From Acanthacorydalis orientalis (taxonomy: Eukaryota > Arthropoda > Insecta > Megaloptera > Corydalidae), in contig CM068315.1 of the NCBI GenBank assembly GCA_034766995.1, positions 53,712,556 through 53,776,555 of the forward strand: DNA of 64,000 nt. Reading direction: 5' to 3'. Below the pieces are notes generated by a model. That model did no database searches, had not been told where the DNA came from, and worked only from the letters and a program-made list of their open reading frames with translations. This document shows, one piece after another, positions 45,565 to 57,630 of the stretch (position 1 is its first letter; every line of letters starts with the position of its first letter). A program made the translations under genes and the position numbers.

Positions 45565-46998
45565 TCTAAATACGTTCAATATGTTCGAAAACTTATATTA
45601 CAAATCATACTTAGGTTAATACGAGATTCTTTATCTATGGTTAATACGATTAATCTGTCATAGACAGATAACCTACAAACAGATAGTACAATTTTATTTA
45701 TTATGTTTATATATTGTATTTCCAATCAAACGCAATTTTTTCAAATATATAAACAAATCATATATGGAATATAAATTGTTAATGTAAATGGTTAATATTT
45801 TGCACAGATAAAGCTGCTTATAGTAAAGATATTTTATTTCACTTAATCTATAATTTAAACTTCACGATTTGGAACATTAATTATTTCATTGAAAGTTATG
45901 TAATTATAGTCTAAATGCGTTTTATAGTATTTTTCTGGTAATCATGTTTGTATTAGAGAGTCTGATTTTCATGTTATGAATAACTGTACTGAGATTTAAA
46001 ACTATTAACCTGCTTTATGTATATTACTAATAGTCGTTAAGTATTCATCACATGATAATTTGATAGTTCCCACTTAATTCCAGGTGTTAACATAGAAAAA
46101 ATTGATATATCCTTTACTGTTATAGATATGCACATTTATTGTTGGATAAATTTTAACTTCAAGTATCGTAGATACAAAAGTATCCGAAATTCAATAAGTA
46201 CAAAACAGTCCAATTTATAGAAAGTATCAATTACATCTTGTACTGGAAATGTAAATTTACATTTATGAGTAACCATGCACATAGCCCATAAACATAAATC
46301 ACATAAGAAACAATGCATAACAGGTGCAAACCATGCCAATATGAGATGTTAAAATCACAGCAGTAATCATACTTTCAATAATGAATGTTTTATGACTACA
46401 TGAATTTGATGACTACTTGAACTTTTATTAAAAAAAACTAACCACATCAATTAATTCTTGGGTATGGACAAAAACATTCTAATTTTATTCTTCTCACTAT
46501 TATAGTTTCTACCAGTAACGAAAATTCCAATAAACAATAAAAATAAAACATGAATGAAAAAACTTATTTTAATAGATTCATCCTATAAAACAACATTAAT
46601 TACTTAAGATATATTATACAATTAGTACATTTAAAAACATGTTAATAATTTAACAGTGATTTAATACTTCTCTGATCATACTGTAACATGCAAATAAAAC
46701 AAAACAAATTTGTATTGTCAAATATTATGTAACATCGTCATTGTACAAACTAATTTATCATTATACCAAAATATAGACCACTGAATTGTAAGTATGACGT
46801 GATATACATACTCATTTTGTTAACAGTATATGCATGATTGTTGAAAAATAACATTTTATTCTATACATACATTTACATAATAAGTATATTAAAGAAAAAA
46901 AGTTTTTAAATATATCTTATTTCTGTTGCACCAGCATCTTAGTTAAATATAAAATTTAACATATTTTTCATAAAAATAATAGAAACATTTGTGATATT
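45565..46998. other. DDRGK1 upstream / RFC3 downstream region
   Basis: Contains CTTTATCTATGG at 45629-45640 and a related GTCATAGACAGATA near 45657, close to the DDRGK1 start. The rest is AT-rich, and the open frame at 46136-46339 on the minus strand has no recognisable similarity. Confidence 0.45.
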
Positions 46999-47582
46999 TT
47001 AAAAAATATCTCTGACGGTATCTTCCATAAATTTTTTATAAATGTACATAAATTTTGCAACAAATGCTTCCAAATGAAATATATGTTTATTTCCTTGATG
47101 CATACGATGTTCATAAATAGCAGCAACGTTAGCAATTTCTACTTTTAAATCCATATCACAATTTTTTACAAGTTCTTGAAGAAGTCCTTTAAAAATTAGT
47201 TCAGCTGAAATTCCATGTATTAAAAGTTCATATAAATTTGTACGAACTTCTAATAATTTTTTTGTTGTTTGTTCTGAGACGATCATTCTTGCTGTTTCTT
47301 TTAGAAAAATTTGCCAATCTGCTTCTTTAATTTTTTGATCATTACTAAATGGATATTGTGATACTTTACACGATTCACACATAAGTAAAGCTCTACGTAA
47401 GTTGCCATTTGACTTTTCAGCAATGCCAATTGCTAATTCTTGAGGTAATGTCAAGCTTTCTTTTCTACATACATTCTGTAAAATGTGAAAAAATATATGT
47501 ATAAATATGTACGTGTTTGTATACATGTATGCATATGTATAAGAATGAATGTGTACTTGTATGCATGTGCTGTGTATGTATG

Positions 47583-47644
<62 letters not shown>

Positions 47645-48243
47645 TTAGTCACCTGTAATACAGATGTAATTTCTTCATTTGAAGGTGCTGGAACTCGAAT
47701 ATTTAAACATCTACTTCTTATCGCGGGAATAACATTTGAAGTTGAATTAGCAATTAATATTAATCGGCATGTAGCTACATATTTTTCCATAGTCCTACGA
47801 AGTGCATGTTGAGCATCTTTAGTAATACTGTCCACTTCTGTTAAAACAATGGTTTTAAACTCTTTAAGACCAACAGAATCTAATTGATGAGTTTGTGCTA
47901 TGTTTTTTATCAAATCTATAATAACAACTCGATCGTATATTCCTACATCGGAAAGATTAACTTCTATATGATAGTTGCTACATATAGTCATTATTTCAAT
48001 TTTTTTATTTGATGGTGTTATAAAATTCATATTTTCCATTCGTAAACGTTCAATACCAGATCCATACATCTCACGAAGTAAACACATAACTCTAGTTTTT
48101 TTACCAACACCAGATGGTCCAAAAACAAGAAGATGAGGAAAATCTGCTTGTTGTATGAGATTTTTAAGTTGAGCGGCTTGAATTTTATGAAAATCTAACT
48201 TTGATAAATCTTTAGGTCTATGTTTATCAACCCATAAGCTCAT
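46999..48243 (-). CDS. RFC3: Replication factor C subunit 3
   Basis: RFC3 is a subunit of the clamp loader that places PCNA on DNA; it corresponds to human RFC3 and yeast Rfc5. Two exons, 48243-47653 and 47475-46999, join in phase 0 (..EEITSVLQ|NVCRKESLTL..) and give 355 residues (human 356). The start MSLWVDKHRPKDLSKLDFHK is the RFC box. The P-loop is GPSGVGKKT (residues 42-50). Walker B is replaced by TEVD (LTEVDSITKDAQHALRRTME), as in this non-hydrolysing-type subunit, and SRC is in AIRSRCLNIRVPAPS. The C-terminal collar domain is complete (FHLEAFVAKFMYIYKKFMED). The 177-base intron is largely (TA)n, a multiple of three and stop-free, so a naive translation runs through it as Tyr-Ile repeats. 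Confidence 0.96.
47587..47641. repeat. (TA)n microsatellite in the RFC3 intron
   Basis: About 55 bases of TA dinucleotides, a third of the 177-base intron. Confidence 0.95.
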
Positions 48244-48822
48244 TTTTAAGAAATGTAATAATCAAAAATAAATTTTAAATTCAATACTATTAATAATTAA
48301 TAGATATTTTTAAATTGGTAGATATGATTTTAGAACTACAATTTTAATTTATTAGCTAAGATCTATAGTAACTTTTGCCGCGTTAAATATAAACAAAAAA
48401 TGGAACCAAAAAGATTTAATAAAATGTAAAATACTACTTATCAGTTTTTTTTTTAATTTTTACCCTGATCATAGATATATCTTTTTTACTTTGACCATAG
48501 AGAATTAGATCAAGACTAACACGGCCTAAATCTTTTAACTATGGACTAAATAAATAGATGGAATAATATTGGAGTAAGATTTTGACTGTTATCCTGTATA
48601 TATACAATTTTATAGAACATTATGAGAGACATTTAAGTATGATTAATAATTATAATATTCTTTTTATAAATGTTGTATTTTATTTTTATAAATATTTAAT
48701 TTTCATTTATTGTCAGGAATATTTCATTTATCTTAGTTGTCACTCGATGATGATATAAATTAAATGCACGGTTGTGCAAACAATCTTCCGGTTCCTTCTC
48801 CATTTCTATAGTAAAGCGAAAA
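48244..48822. promoter_or_regulatory. RFC3/RPL18A divergent promoter region
   Basis: The opposed start codons are 579 bases apart. Degenerate copies of the CATAGATA(AAG) motif occur near 48473 and 48499. A pyrimidine-rich stretch (CTTCCGGTTCCTTCTCC, about 48783-48799) lies just before the RPL18A start. It resembles the TOP/initiator region of ribosomal protein genes. Confidence 0.5.
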
Positions 48823-50129
48823 ATGAAGGCGAAAGGAGAGGTAATTACTTTTATTGTAAAAAATATGTAAGAGTTTAATAATTCAATAAAATTGAATAAA
48901 TTGAATGTATTTTTAGTTTCTTTATTTTTAAATTTTATGAGTATAATAGTTTTAATATACGTACACGTGTTTGATATGACTAGTTTTGTTGCTGATATGT
49001 TTATTATTATATATATATATATATGTAATTAATTCATCTATTTATTTAATGCAGTTGAAAGAATTTGAAGTGATTGGCCGTAAGTTGCCGACTGAAAAAG
49101 AGAAAAAAACACCATTGTATAAAATGAGAATTTTTGCACCAGATGCAATAGTTGCTAAATCACGATTTTGGTATTTTTTGAGACAGTTAAAAAAATTTAA
49201 AAAGTCTACTGGAGAGATTGTTTCAGTTAAACAAATACCAGAAAAGTCTCCAATTAAAATTAAAAATTTTGGAATATGGTTACGTTATGATTCAAGATCA
49301 GGTACACATAATATGTACAGAGAATATAGAGATTTAAGTGTATCTGGTGCAGTAACTCAATGCTACAGAGATATGGGTGCACGCCATAGAGCACGTGCTC
49401 ATTCAATTCAAGTAAGTTTTATTGCAATGATTATACATTTGTAGTAATATTGTTATAAATAATCCAATTTTTATTGCCAGTAAGTTCTGTTCAGAAGCGA
49501 ATTTTTTTCCAATTGACAGATAAGAAATGCAAATACCTGCATGTTGTCATAAATTAACGTCAGATAATGTGTACAGAACCCATTGACCCAGTTTAGAAAC
49601 TTGACCAATCATGTTCAAGTGTCAATAAATAGTTTAATCCGTTGATTTGTTTCTCGGCTGTTAAACTAGCATAATAACATCTAAACCACTGCATTTGTAG
49701 TGTTATTGAACTGTTGAAACTTTCAAAGCAAAATATGTCATATGTATTTTTGACATGTTCATGATAACTAATTTTTGTGTTACAAATTTGGCTGATCATT
49801 GTTAATCTTCATGTTAAGACAGAAAACGTTACATATAACTGAGCAGCATTTGATATGTTACTGTAATAATTGCAAAGTATTAAATCATTCATTTTCACCT
49901 ATATGAAAATACCATGACTTAGGGGATGGCCCAGTAGAATGTGTGTATATATATATATATTTATTTTCAGATAATAAAAGTTGAAGTTGTTAAAGCTTCA
50001 AATTGTAGAAGACCTCAAGTAAAACAATTTCATGACTCAAAGATACGTTTTCCTTTACCAAAGCGTATACATCAACGTAATCGTATGCCTCGATTTTCAG
50101 TACGAAAACCACGCACGTATTACCTTTAG
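48823..50129 (+). CDS. RPL18A: 60S ribosomal protein L18a (eL20)
   Basis: RPL18A is a structural component of the large ribosomal subunit. Three exons, 48823-48840, 49055-49411 and 49971-50129, join in phase 0 and give 177 residues (human 176). The tiny first exon (MKAKGE) is typical of ribosomal protein genes. [60 protein letters not shown] and the C-terminal [20 protein letters not shown] match eL20 almost throughout. A pyrimidine tract upstream suggests a TOP mRNA. Intron 2 (559 bases) could host a snoRNA, as the human gene does (SNORA68), but I could not identify one with confidence. AATAAA at 50163-50168 is a likely poly(A) signal. Confidence 0.97.
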
Positions 50130-51094
50130 AAAGATCGATATGCTTATAATCAATTTGATATGAATAAAAATATTACAAAATTTTTTTGTATTGTTTTCCT
50201 TTTATTCCTAACTTTATTTAAGAATCGTGATTTAATTTTTTATATGATTAATCTTAACAATTTTTGGATATTATTATAATTTAATACTTTCATGTATTTG
50301 CAATGTATCTTTTGCATACAACTGTCATTCAATAATAAAAATTAGGGCTACTTTATCAATTACATTTTGTCTACTCAAACAAAACATTAATATTAGTGGA
50401 GATAAGTTTCTCAACTGGAATTTGTACAATGATAGCAAATGAAAGAATTAGAGCATTTGTGGGTTTACACTACCATTGTACAAGAATGTCAAAACAAAAA
50501 ATTATAGAGTACTAAACAATCTCATCAACATTACAATTGTAAATTGAAAAACAATTAAGTACTAAATTAAAATCTCCACAACATTTAATTTTTAAGTTTG
50601 CATTTCTAGAAATTACAAAAGTATTTTTCAAAAATATTTCAACTTAAAATTTCGTTATTTTTTACACAATTCCTTCCTTTTATGTTCACTATTATTAAAT
50701 TTACACTGAAAAAGAATTTTTTTTGTGTTTTCAAAAAAATCTGATCTGGTATTGTATAAATGTGTATATTAATATTTATTCCAGATACTAAATCATTAAC
50801 AAATTAAATTCTCATTTTAAAACCCAATTTCAATATTACAAAGTATATTAAATATACATTCACAATAGAAATCATTAATCATGAAGTTTTTAACCTACTG
50901 ACATTTACTTACATTTGTTTCTTTGTAAAATAATACTTTTTATAAAATATTTTAATGTATTATTAAGTATCAAATATTATTTTTATGTAATCTATCTCTC
51001 TGAATTAAATATGAGATGTAAACTTATACAAAATTTTAGAATACAAAGATACAAATTTCTAAATTTTCTCATCAACAAATAAAAAATTAGACAT
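50130..51094. other. RPL18A/ADCK1 convergent intergenic region
   Basis: AT-rich 3' flanking sequence. No open frame or repeat of note is seen. Confidence 0.5.
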
Positions 51095-51463
51095 TTATGT
51101 ATTTAAAAGATTCTGAATAGTTAATAACACAGTACAAGTCTTAAAACTTTGAAAAATGTAATACAATGACAATGTAAATAGTGTCCATTTTTCAAATATA
51201 GAAATTTTTAATTTTGAGAATAATCCATTTGCATTTCTTAGTTGTTCTCTGTAGACTGAATGAACACAACATTTGGACATAATCATAAAGCTAGTCATCT
51301 GATGTTGCGTATTTAAATTATATTCTATCCCACGCATTAAATCATTTGTTTTTAAAATAAGTATCAACTGACGATTTACTGAATCCAAAACATCGGATAT
51401 TTGCGGTAAGAAGTTAGGAAATTCTTTTTGTAACATTTTTTTCTGAAACAAATATATGTACAT

Positions 51464-51544
<81 letters not shown>

Positions 51545-52399
51545 CATCTGTGTATTAATGAAAAAACTGATTACTTCTGATGTAGTTTGTTGTGATTTTT
51601 GAATTCCTGCAACAATGTTATCCCAAGTACGTCCTGTAATCATACATGCAAAAAGCCCATACATATTTCCATGTATTCCAAGTTTTCCACTATGTGCCCG
51701 CATCCCGCGAGTATCTCGATTTAAAATACTTAACCATAATTTTGAGTATTCACATCGTAATTCATTGCTTAATTGCTGCAAAACAAAAAAATAACTAAAA
51801 TTAATGACTTTTGTTATAATTTTACATACAAATACTTAAATTCATTATAATTGTCAAAAAAATTATTCATACATTTTACATATGGTAATTAAACTACGAT
51901 AATAAGCAGCTTATTGATAATTAATGGTGAATACCACAATTGATAGTAATAAATATAAAAGATCAACTAATAGTTCTAAAATTCTTATTTTGTTATTAAT
52001 TGTTATATAAGATATAGTGTAACTATTTTCATAAATAATAATAACACTTGTTATTTTTGATAGTGTTACTATTATTTTAGTAAACATTAAAACTTTACAG
52101 TTATGATTAATAATAAACAGCATTATTAACTCTCGTGCCGGTGCAGTAAAATCAGCTGAACGCATGTTTTTATTTGCAAATATCTTTCTGTCACTCATAG
52201 AACATTGCTATTTCTTGTTATCTTTGGTACTATCACCAATAAGTTATAAAGAATAATGATAGAAACCGCAAATATAACTATTACCCATATGACTATTTAC
52301 TAACAGTTAAATATAACTAGTTCATATATTTATCTAACATACACACATAAACACATATGTATTTATGATGTAGATATGTCTCTCTCTTTCTCTTGCTCT

Positions 52400-52491
<92 letters not shown>

Positions 52492-53506
52492 AAATATATA
52501 TATATATATATATGTATATACATATATAAACATATTGTATACATACAGCATATAATCCATGGTCTAATAAAATTATATTAACTTTCCCATTTTCAGTTTT
52601 TTTGACTAATATATTTCCTGGATGAGGATCACTGTGTACAAATCCATCAATAAAAATCATTTGGGAATATAATCTTCCTAATTTAACTGATATTTCATAT
52701 GGATTAATATTATTTTTTTTTATATAGTCCAAGTCATTTACATGTCCACCTTCCATAAATTCCATTGTAAGTACTCTAGAAGTTGTTAAATCCCAATATA
52801 TCTTTGGAATATTCAACCATTTATATTTTGTAAATAATTTTGCAACTTTTTCTGCATTTTTCCCTTCTAACATAAAATCTAATTCTTGTGGAATATTTTT
52901 TTTTGTTTCATCAACAAGCCACTGAAACTTAAAATCTGGAAATATCCATGACACTACTTTAACTAAACACTCCATTGTTTTCATATCAACAACTGAATTT
53001 CCTCGTACATATGGATGTTGTACTTTTAATGCTACTTTCTGTCCATTTTTAAGTGTTGCTATATGAACTTGAGCTAACGAAGCAACTCCTATAGGTTCAA
53101 TTTCAATATGTGCAAAAATTTCATTTGGCTGAAAAGTAAAAATAATTCTTTGAATTAATTTTAAGTTCAAGTATCTTATTAAAAAATTGAACATTTAACT
53201 TGTGAGTATAATAATAAACATTTACATAAAGGTTAGTTAATAATGAAACTTATGTAATGAGTTAAATGAATAATTGTTTTTTGGTAATAAGCATAGGTTT
53301 AATAATGTAAATTTAATACATATATTTCTATTTTTTTAAACTTATGATAAATGTTCATGAGTATGAAAAATAATGTAACTTGTGTAATTAACAATAAAAA
53401 AATATGTACATTACTATTTTTATGATCAATTTATATAAACACATTAACTTTCTTTTTAACAAGCTTGAATAATTTTAAATATAAATATTTTTTTAAATTC
53501 AATGAC

Positions 53507-53570
<64 letters not shown>

Positions 53571-54454
53571 TGTCAGATTGCTGGAATCTTTGATACAACT
53601 CCATTCTTTATGAAAAATAATATTTTAAATTTAAAAGCATTATATATTTCATAAAAGTTATTATATTATATAGATCATTTTTCATACAAACATTTTCAGA
53701 AATACATTTGTAAATGTCTGCAATTTAAACGAATATTACATTTTATGATTTATAGTGACTAGAAAACTAAAAAAATATGTAAAAAATTGAAAAAGTGTAG
53801 AAAATTGGTGTTTGTTATATGTTATTCATTATCTCAAGGGTAAATAAACAAAATTATGTTATTAAAAAAAATAAATCTATATTAAAAATGAAATTATTGG
53901 TACATCAATAGAAAATTTAAAAATTTTTCATGTAGAAGTCTTTATTATCTGAAAATATTTGAGATGATTTTCTCTGAAATGTACATTACAGTATTATTTA
54001 TTACCTCTTTTTTAAAATCTTCCTTAATTACTTTATACATATCTTCAAAATTTGTTTTTGGTGCATTGTTATGTAAAACTCGCATTGTCTCAACATACTC
54101 TTTTGGCATTAAATAATCCAATGCACCAATATGCTGACCTACTTTTATAAATACACCTTTATTCAAACAACAGAGCTCTAATAATTTTTGAGCTCCATAT
54201 AAATGACATTCAGATTTTACTTTCTGATATTCTATTGTATTTTTATCATATTTTTGTTTATATAGTTTTGAGTTATACATATATGCAATATCAAAAACTT
54301 TCATTGATGCACGACTCAATCGTACAATACCCACTGAATTAATATCATAAACATTTGCTTTCAAACTAAAAACAGTTCCTAAAGCTGCACTTCCAATTAC
54401 CGAGTATTTAAAAATATGAAATACAAAAGACATATTTACAAAATACGTTTGCAA
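51095..54454 (-). CDS. ADCK1: AarF-domain-containing kinase 1 (ABC1/UbiB family)
   Basis: ADCK1 is an atypical UbiB-type kinase of mitochondria, linked to cristae and lipid homeostasis. Four exons on the minus strand: 54454-54005, 53128-52547, 51775-51575 and 51442-51095. All joins are phase 0, giving 526 residues (human about 523-530). An N-terminal hydrophobic segment ([20 protein letters not shown]) could be a mitochondrial signal or anchor. The KxGQ motif typical of the family is [15 protein letters not shown]. Next come the invariant lysine ([16 protein letters not shown]), the catalytic-loop block [16 protein letters not shown] and the metal-binding LLDHGLY. The C-terminal part ([35 protein letters not shown]) matches ADCK1 specifically. 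Met8 (MSFVFHIF) is an alternative start. The catalytic loop has HSDPHPGN rather than the human HCDPHPGN. Introns 2 and 3 contain long (TA)n arrays. Confidence 0.94.
51475..51539. repeat. (TA)n microsatellite
   Basis: About 65 bases of TA dinucleotides in ADCK1 intron 3, read through as Tyr-Ile repeats in naive translation. Confidence 0.95.
52403..52524. repeat. (TA)n-(TG)n-(TA)n compound microsatellite
   Basis: About 78 bases of TA, ten of TG, then more TA with GTATA interruptions, adjoining a CT-rich stretch (52379-52401); in ADCK1 intron 2 right after the exon 2 donor. Confidence 0.93.
53129..54004. other. ADCK1 intron 1
   Basis: AT-rich intron with one long (TA)n array (53509-53567). Nothing else is seen. 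Confidence 0.55.
53509..53567. repeat. (TA)n microsatellite
   Basis: About 58 bases of TA dinucleotides in ADCK1 intron 1. Confidence 0.94.
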
Positions 54455-55364
54455 ATATATATAATATATATATATAAATAAATGTAGGTCTATATAGATA
54501 TATATCTATACACATTCCACAGTGCAAATATGTTTTGTATGTGAATATATGAAATATAAATTGAATTAAATTAATTATATGTGCATCTAATTACATACTT
54601 TAATAATCTTATATATGTGTATATACACATATATGTATGTGTTCATATAAGAATAAAAATAAATATATTAATATATGTATATATAACAAAAATAATTATT
54701 AAATAAAACAGTTCAGTAAAATACTTCTATTTTTTTTTATTTTCAGTACTCTTTTCATTAAAAAAATACATATATAATTATAATCTTGTCATGTCATATT
54801 CAAATTTTTAATTAGATTATTAATATCCTAATTTATACCAATTAATACAGGATATTTAGCCAACACTACTAATACTTGTGTCACGTCACTCAATGCCGAA
54901 TGCAGCATTCTTGACATCTATCAACATAACACAATATTTTTCTAATGTTTCTGATAATAGTATTGTTGAAGCACATCTTCTCTACGGTCTCGATAATCTT
55001 ATTTTAAAATTAGGGATTAGCAATATATTTATTAAATTATAAAATTATTCAAAATGTAAATACATAATGTTAAATATCTACATTTTCGTAAATTATATTG
55101 ATTTAGTTATATTTTAATTTATAACCATCAATTTCAGCTCTTTTTTTCTGTAATCTATGGAATCAATTTCTATGGTTTAAATTTATTAAAACCACAGTCT
55201 CTTGCCTTTACCTATGCTTTTAGTAAGGTCTTTATCTATGTTGGTAACATTGATTCTGTTTTTACGCGGTTCAATCCACTATCTGTTCCTCGTGTTCATT
55301 TGATTTCGAACTGTCTGATTCTAAATAGTTTTTTTTTATTATTAATTTAATTATAACATTAAAA
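54455..55364. promoter_or_regulatory. ADCK1/FKBP divergent promoter region
   Basis: Contains CTTTACCTATGC (about 55206) and CTTTATCTATG (55230-55240), the latter 125 bases before the FKBP ATG. The remainder is AT-rich. Confidence 0.45.
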
Positions 55365-57564
55365 ATGTTTTGGGGTAAGTCTTATTTATAATACTTGTAC
55401 ACGTTTTCTTTCAAAGATTGTTTTTATCATTAAAAATGTGGAATTTAAAATGGCACAGTAAACACTTGGGTTAATTGAAGTTTTTTAAAAATAAGAAATA
55501 AAATCCTTGTTTTCAAACAAATATTATTATAATTTGATGTGTAGCCACTTTAAAGTAATAACAAGTAACAATTTTTATTTATGCACTTAACATTTAATGG
55601 TAGTTTGTAAATGGTTTGTTTTTAGTTTTATTATTTGATTAATTTTATGATAATGATTTGAAATTTCTTTTACAATTTTTATATACCCTTATAAAACTAA
55701 TATACTCTTTTGTGTAAGTTTTTTTTATATGTAAGAATATTAAATTTATATGTAAAAAAAATTAAGACAATTCTATTTGAAACTTGTTTTTCAAAAGTCT
55801 GTTTCAAATATTTAATTTTTTTTTATAGATTGTTAAGTTACACATAAATTTATACTATTTGTTATTATGTTGTCACTGTTATTACTTTGTGAAGTTATTT
55901 TCAGCCGATCAGTATTAAAATGAAGTATAATGGTAGAGATATTAGTTGTGTGTAACTTAATATTTTAACGAAGTGGGTTTTTCTAATGACTGTGTTTGTT
56001 GGCATATAGTTGTGTGGTGTGAAGTGATTTAAGCTTTAATTTTGGCCATGCATTTTCTTAGATCATCCATTAGCTGAAGTATAAATTCATCATATTTTCA
56101 ACCTATATTTTAATTTTGTTTCAATAAGAAGTATTTCACTTTTTATGTTTTACAATGAAAGTTTAAATAATAATGTTTTTATCATAGCAGGTTAAGTAAC
56201 TAGTTTGTTTCCATAACTCTTAAACAAAAAAAAATTTGCAGGGCTTATAATGGAACCTAATAAACGTTACACTCAAACAGTGGAACGGTCTTTTCATGTA
56301 TCAATGGCTGCTTTGGATTGTTCTTCTGCAGAAAATGAACAAATTCAAGTTATGTTGTCTGTAGGTAAAAAAAATTACCTTCTTTGTACTTTACATCCAA
56401 AAAACACAATACAGACTGCACTAGATTTAAATTTTCAATCTGGTGATGAAATAGCTTTTATGTCAAATGGTAAAGGTCATGTGCATTTAACTGGGTACTT
56501 AGTACCTGAAGATGATCTGTCTAGTTTAATGGAAATGGAAGATGAAGCTGAGGATAGTAATGAAGAAGCAAGTCCGGCAACAATTAAAAAATCTCAGAAA
56601 CGAAAAGGAAATAATAATTCGAGTGGTAAATAATTTTATGCCATGAATATATATATAGCCTATACAAATATAGAATATAAGACAAATGATTACTGTTATT
56701 ATTATTTCGCTATACTATTGACAAAAGCATGTGTATTTCACTTAACATGAACAAAAAAAAAACAGTTCTTATGGTAATATTTAAAAAAAAAAAATTAAAT
56801 ACAAGAATTATCAAATTTAAAGTAAGAGTAGTCAAACAATAACAATAACATATGTTAAAAACAAGATGCTTATTGAATAAGAATTAATAATGTTTACTAT
56901 AACTTTTAATTCATCATTAAAAAAAAATTAAGTGTTGTAATGTTCAATTAGTCTGTTATTAAGACTACAAAAAAAGTTTTTTTTCAATCATTCTGACGTT
57001 TTCTTTCTGTCTGTGTACATGTAAATATTCATTTATATATGCATATGTATGTATAATACTTGTTTGTGTCAAAGGTACTTATGTAGGTACGATTTTTTTT
57101 TATAGAAAACATAAGCAAAAAAAGCAAATTAAGTAAATTATTGAATTCGAGTATAGATGATGATGAAGATGAAAATGATTCTTCTTTTGATGTTAACAAT
57201 TTAAAAGAATCTGATGATGATGATGATGATGTGGAGGAGGAGGAGGATGATGATGATGATGATGATGACGACGACGATGATGATGATGATGAGGATGAGT
57301 TTAATGAGGTTTGATTTCTTTTGTATTTTATTAACTTTTTTGTTAATGTATAAACTATAATTTTAAAATAGGTATCAGCCAGGTGGTGCTAGATAGGCTC
57401 TGTGTTGATTACTGTTTTGTGAGGTTATGCAAACTGCTTGGCAAAGATAAATGCTATTTTTTAATGTTAATGTTGGCACTTGAAAATCCTAAAATGACTA
57501 GAAAATATTTTAATTTAAAACAGTTATGATTGATTCAATTTAAAGATACTAAATTAATTTGTAC

Positions 57565-57630
<66 letters not shown>

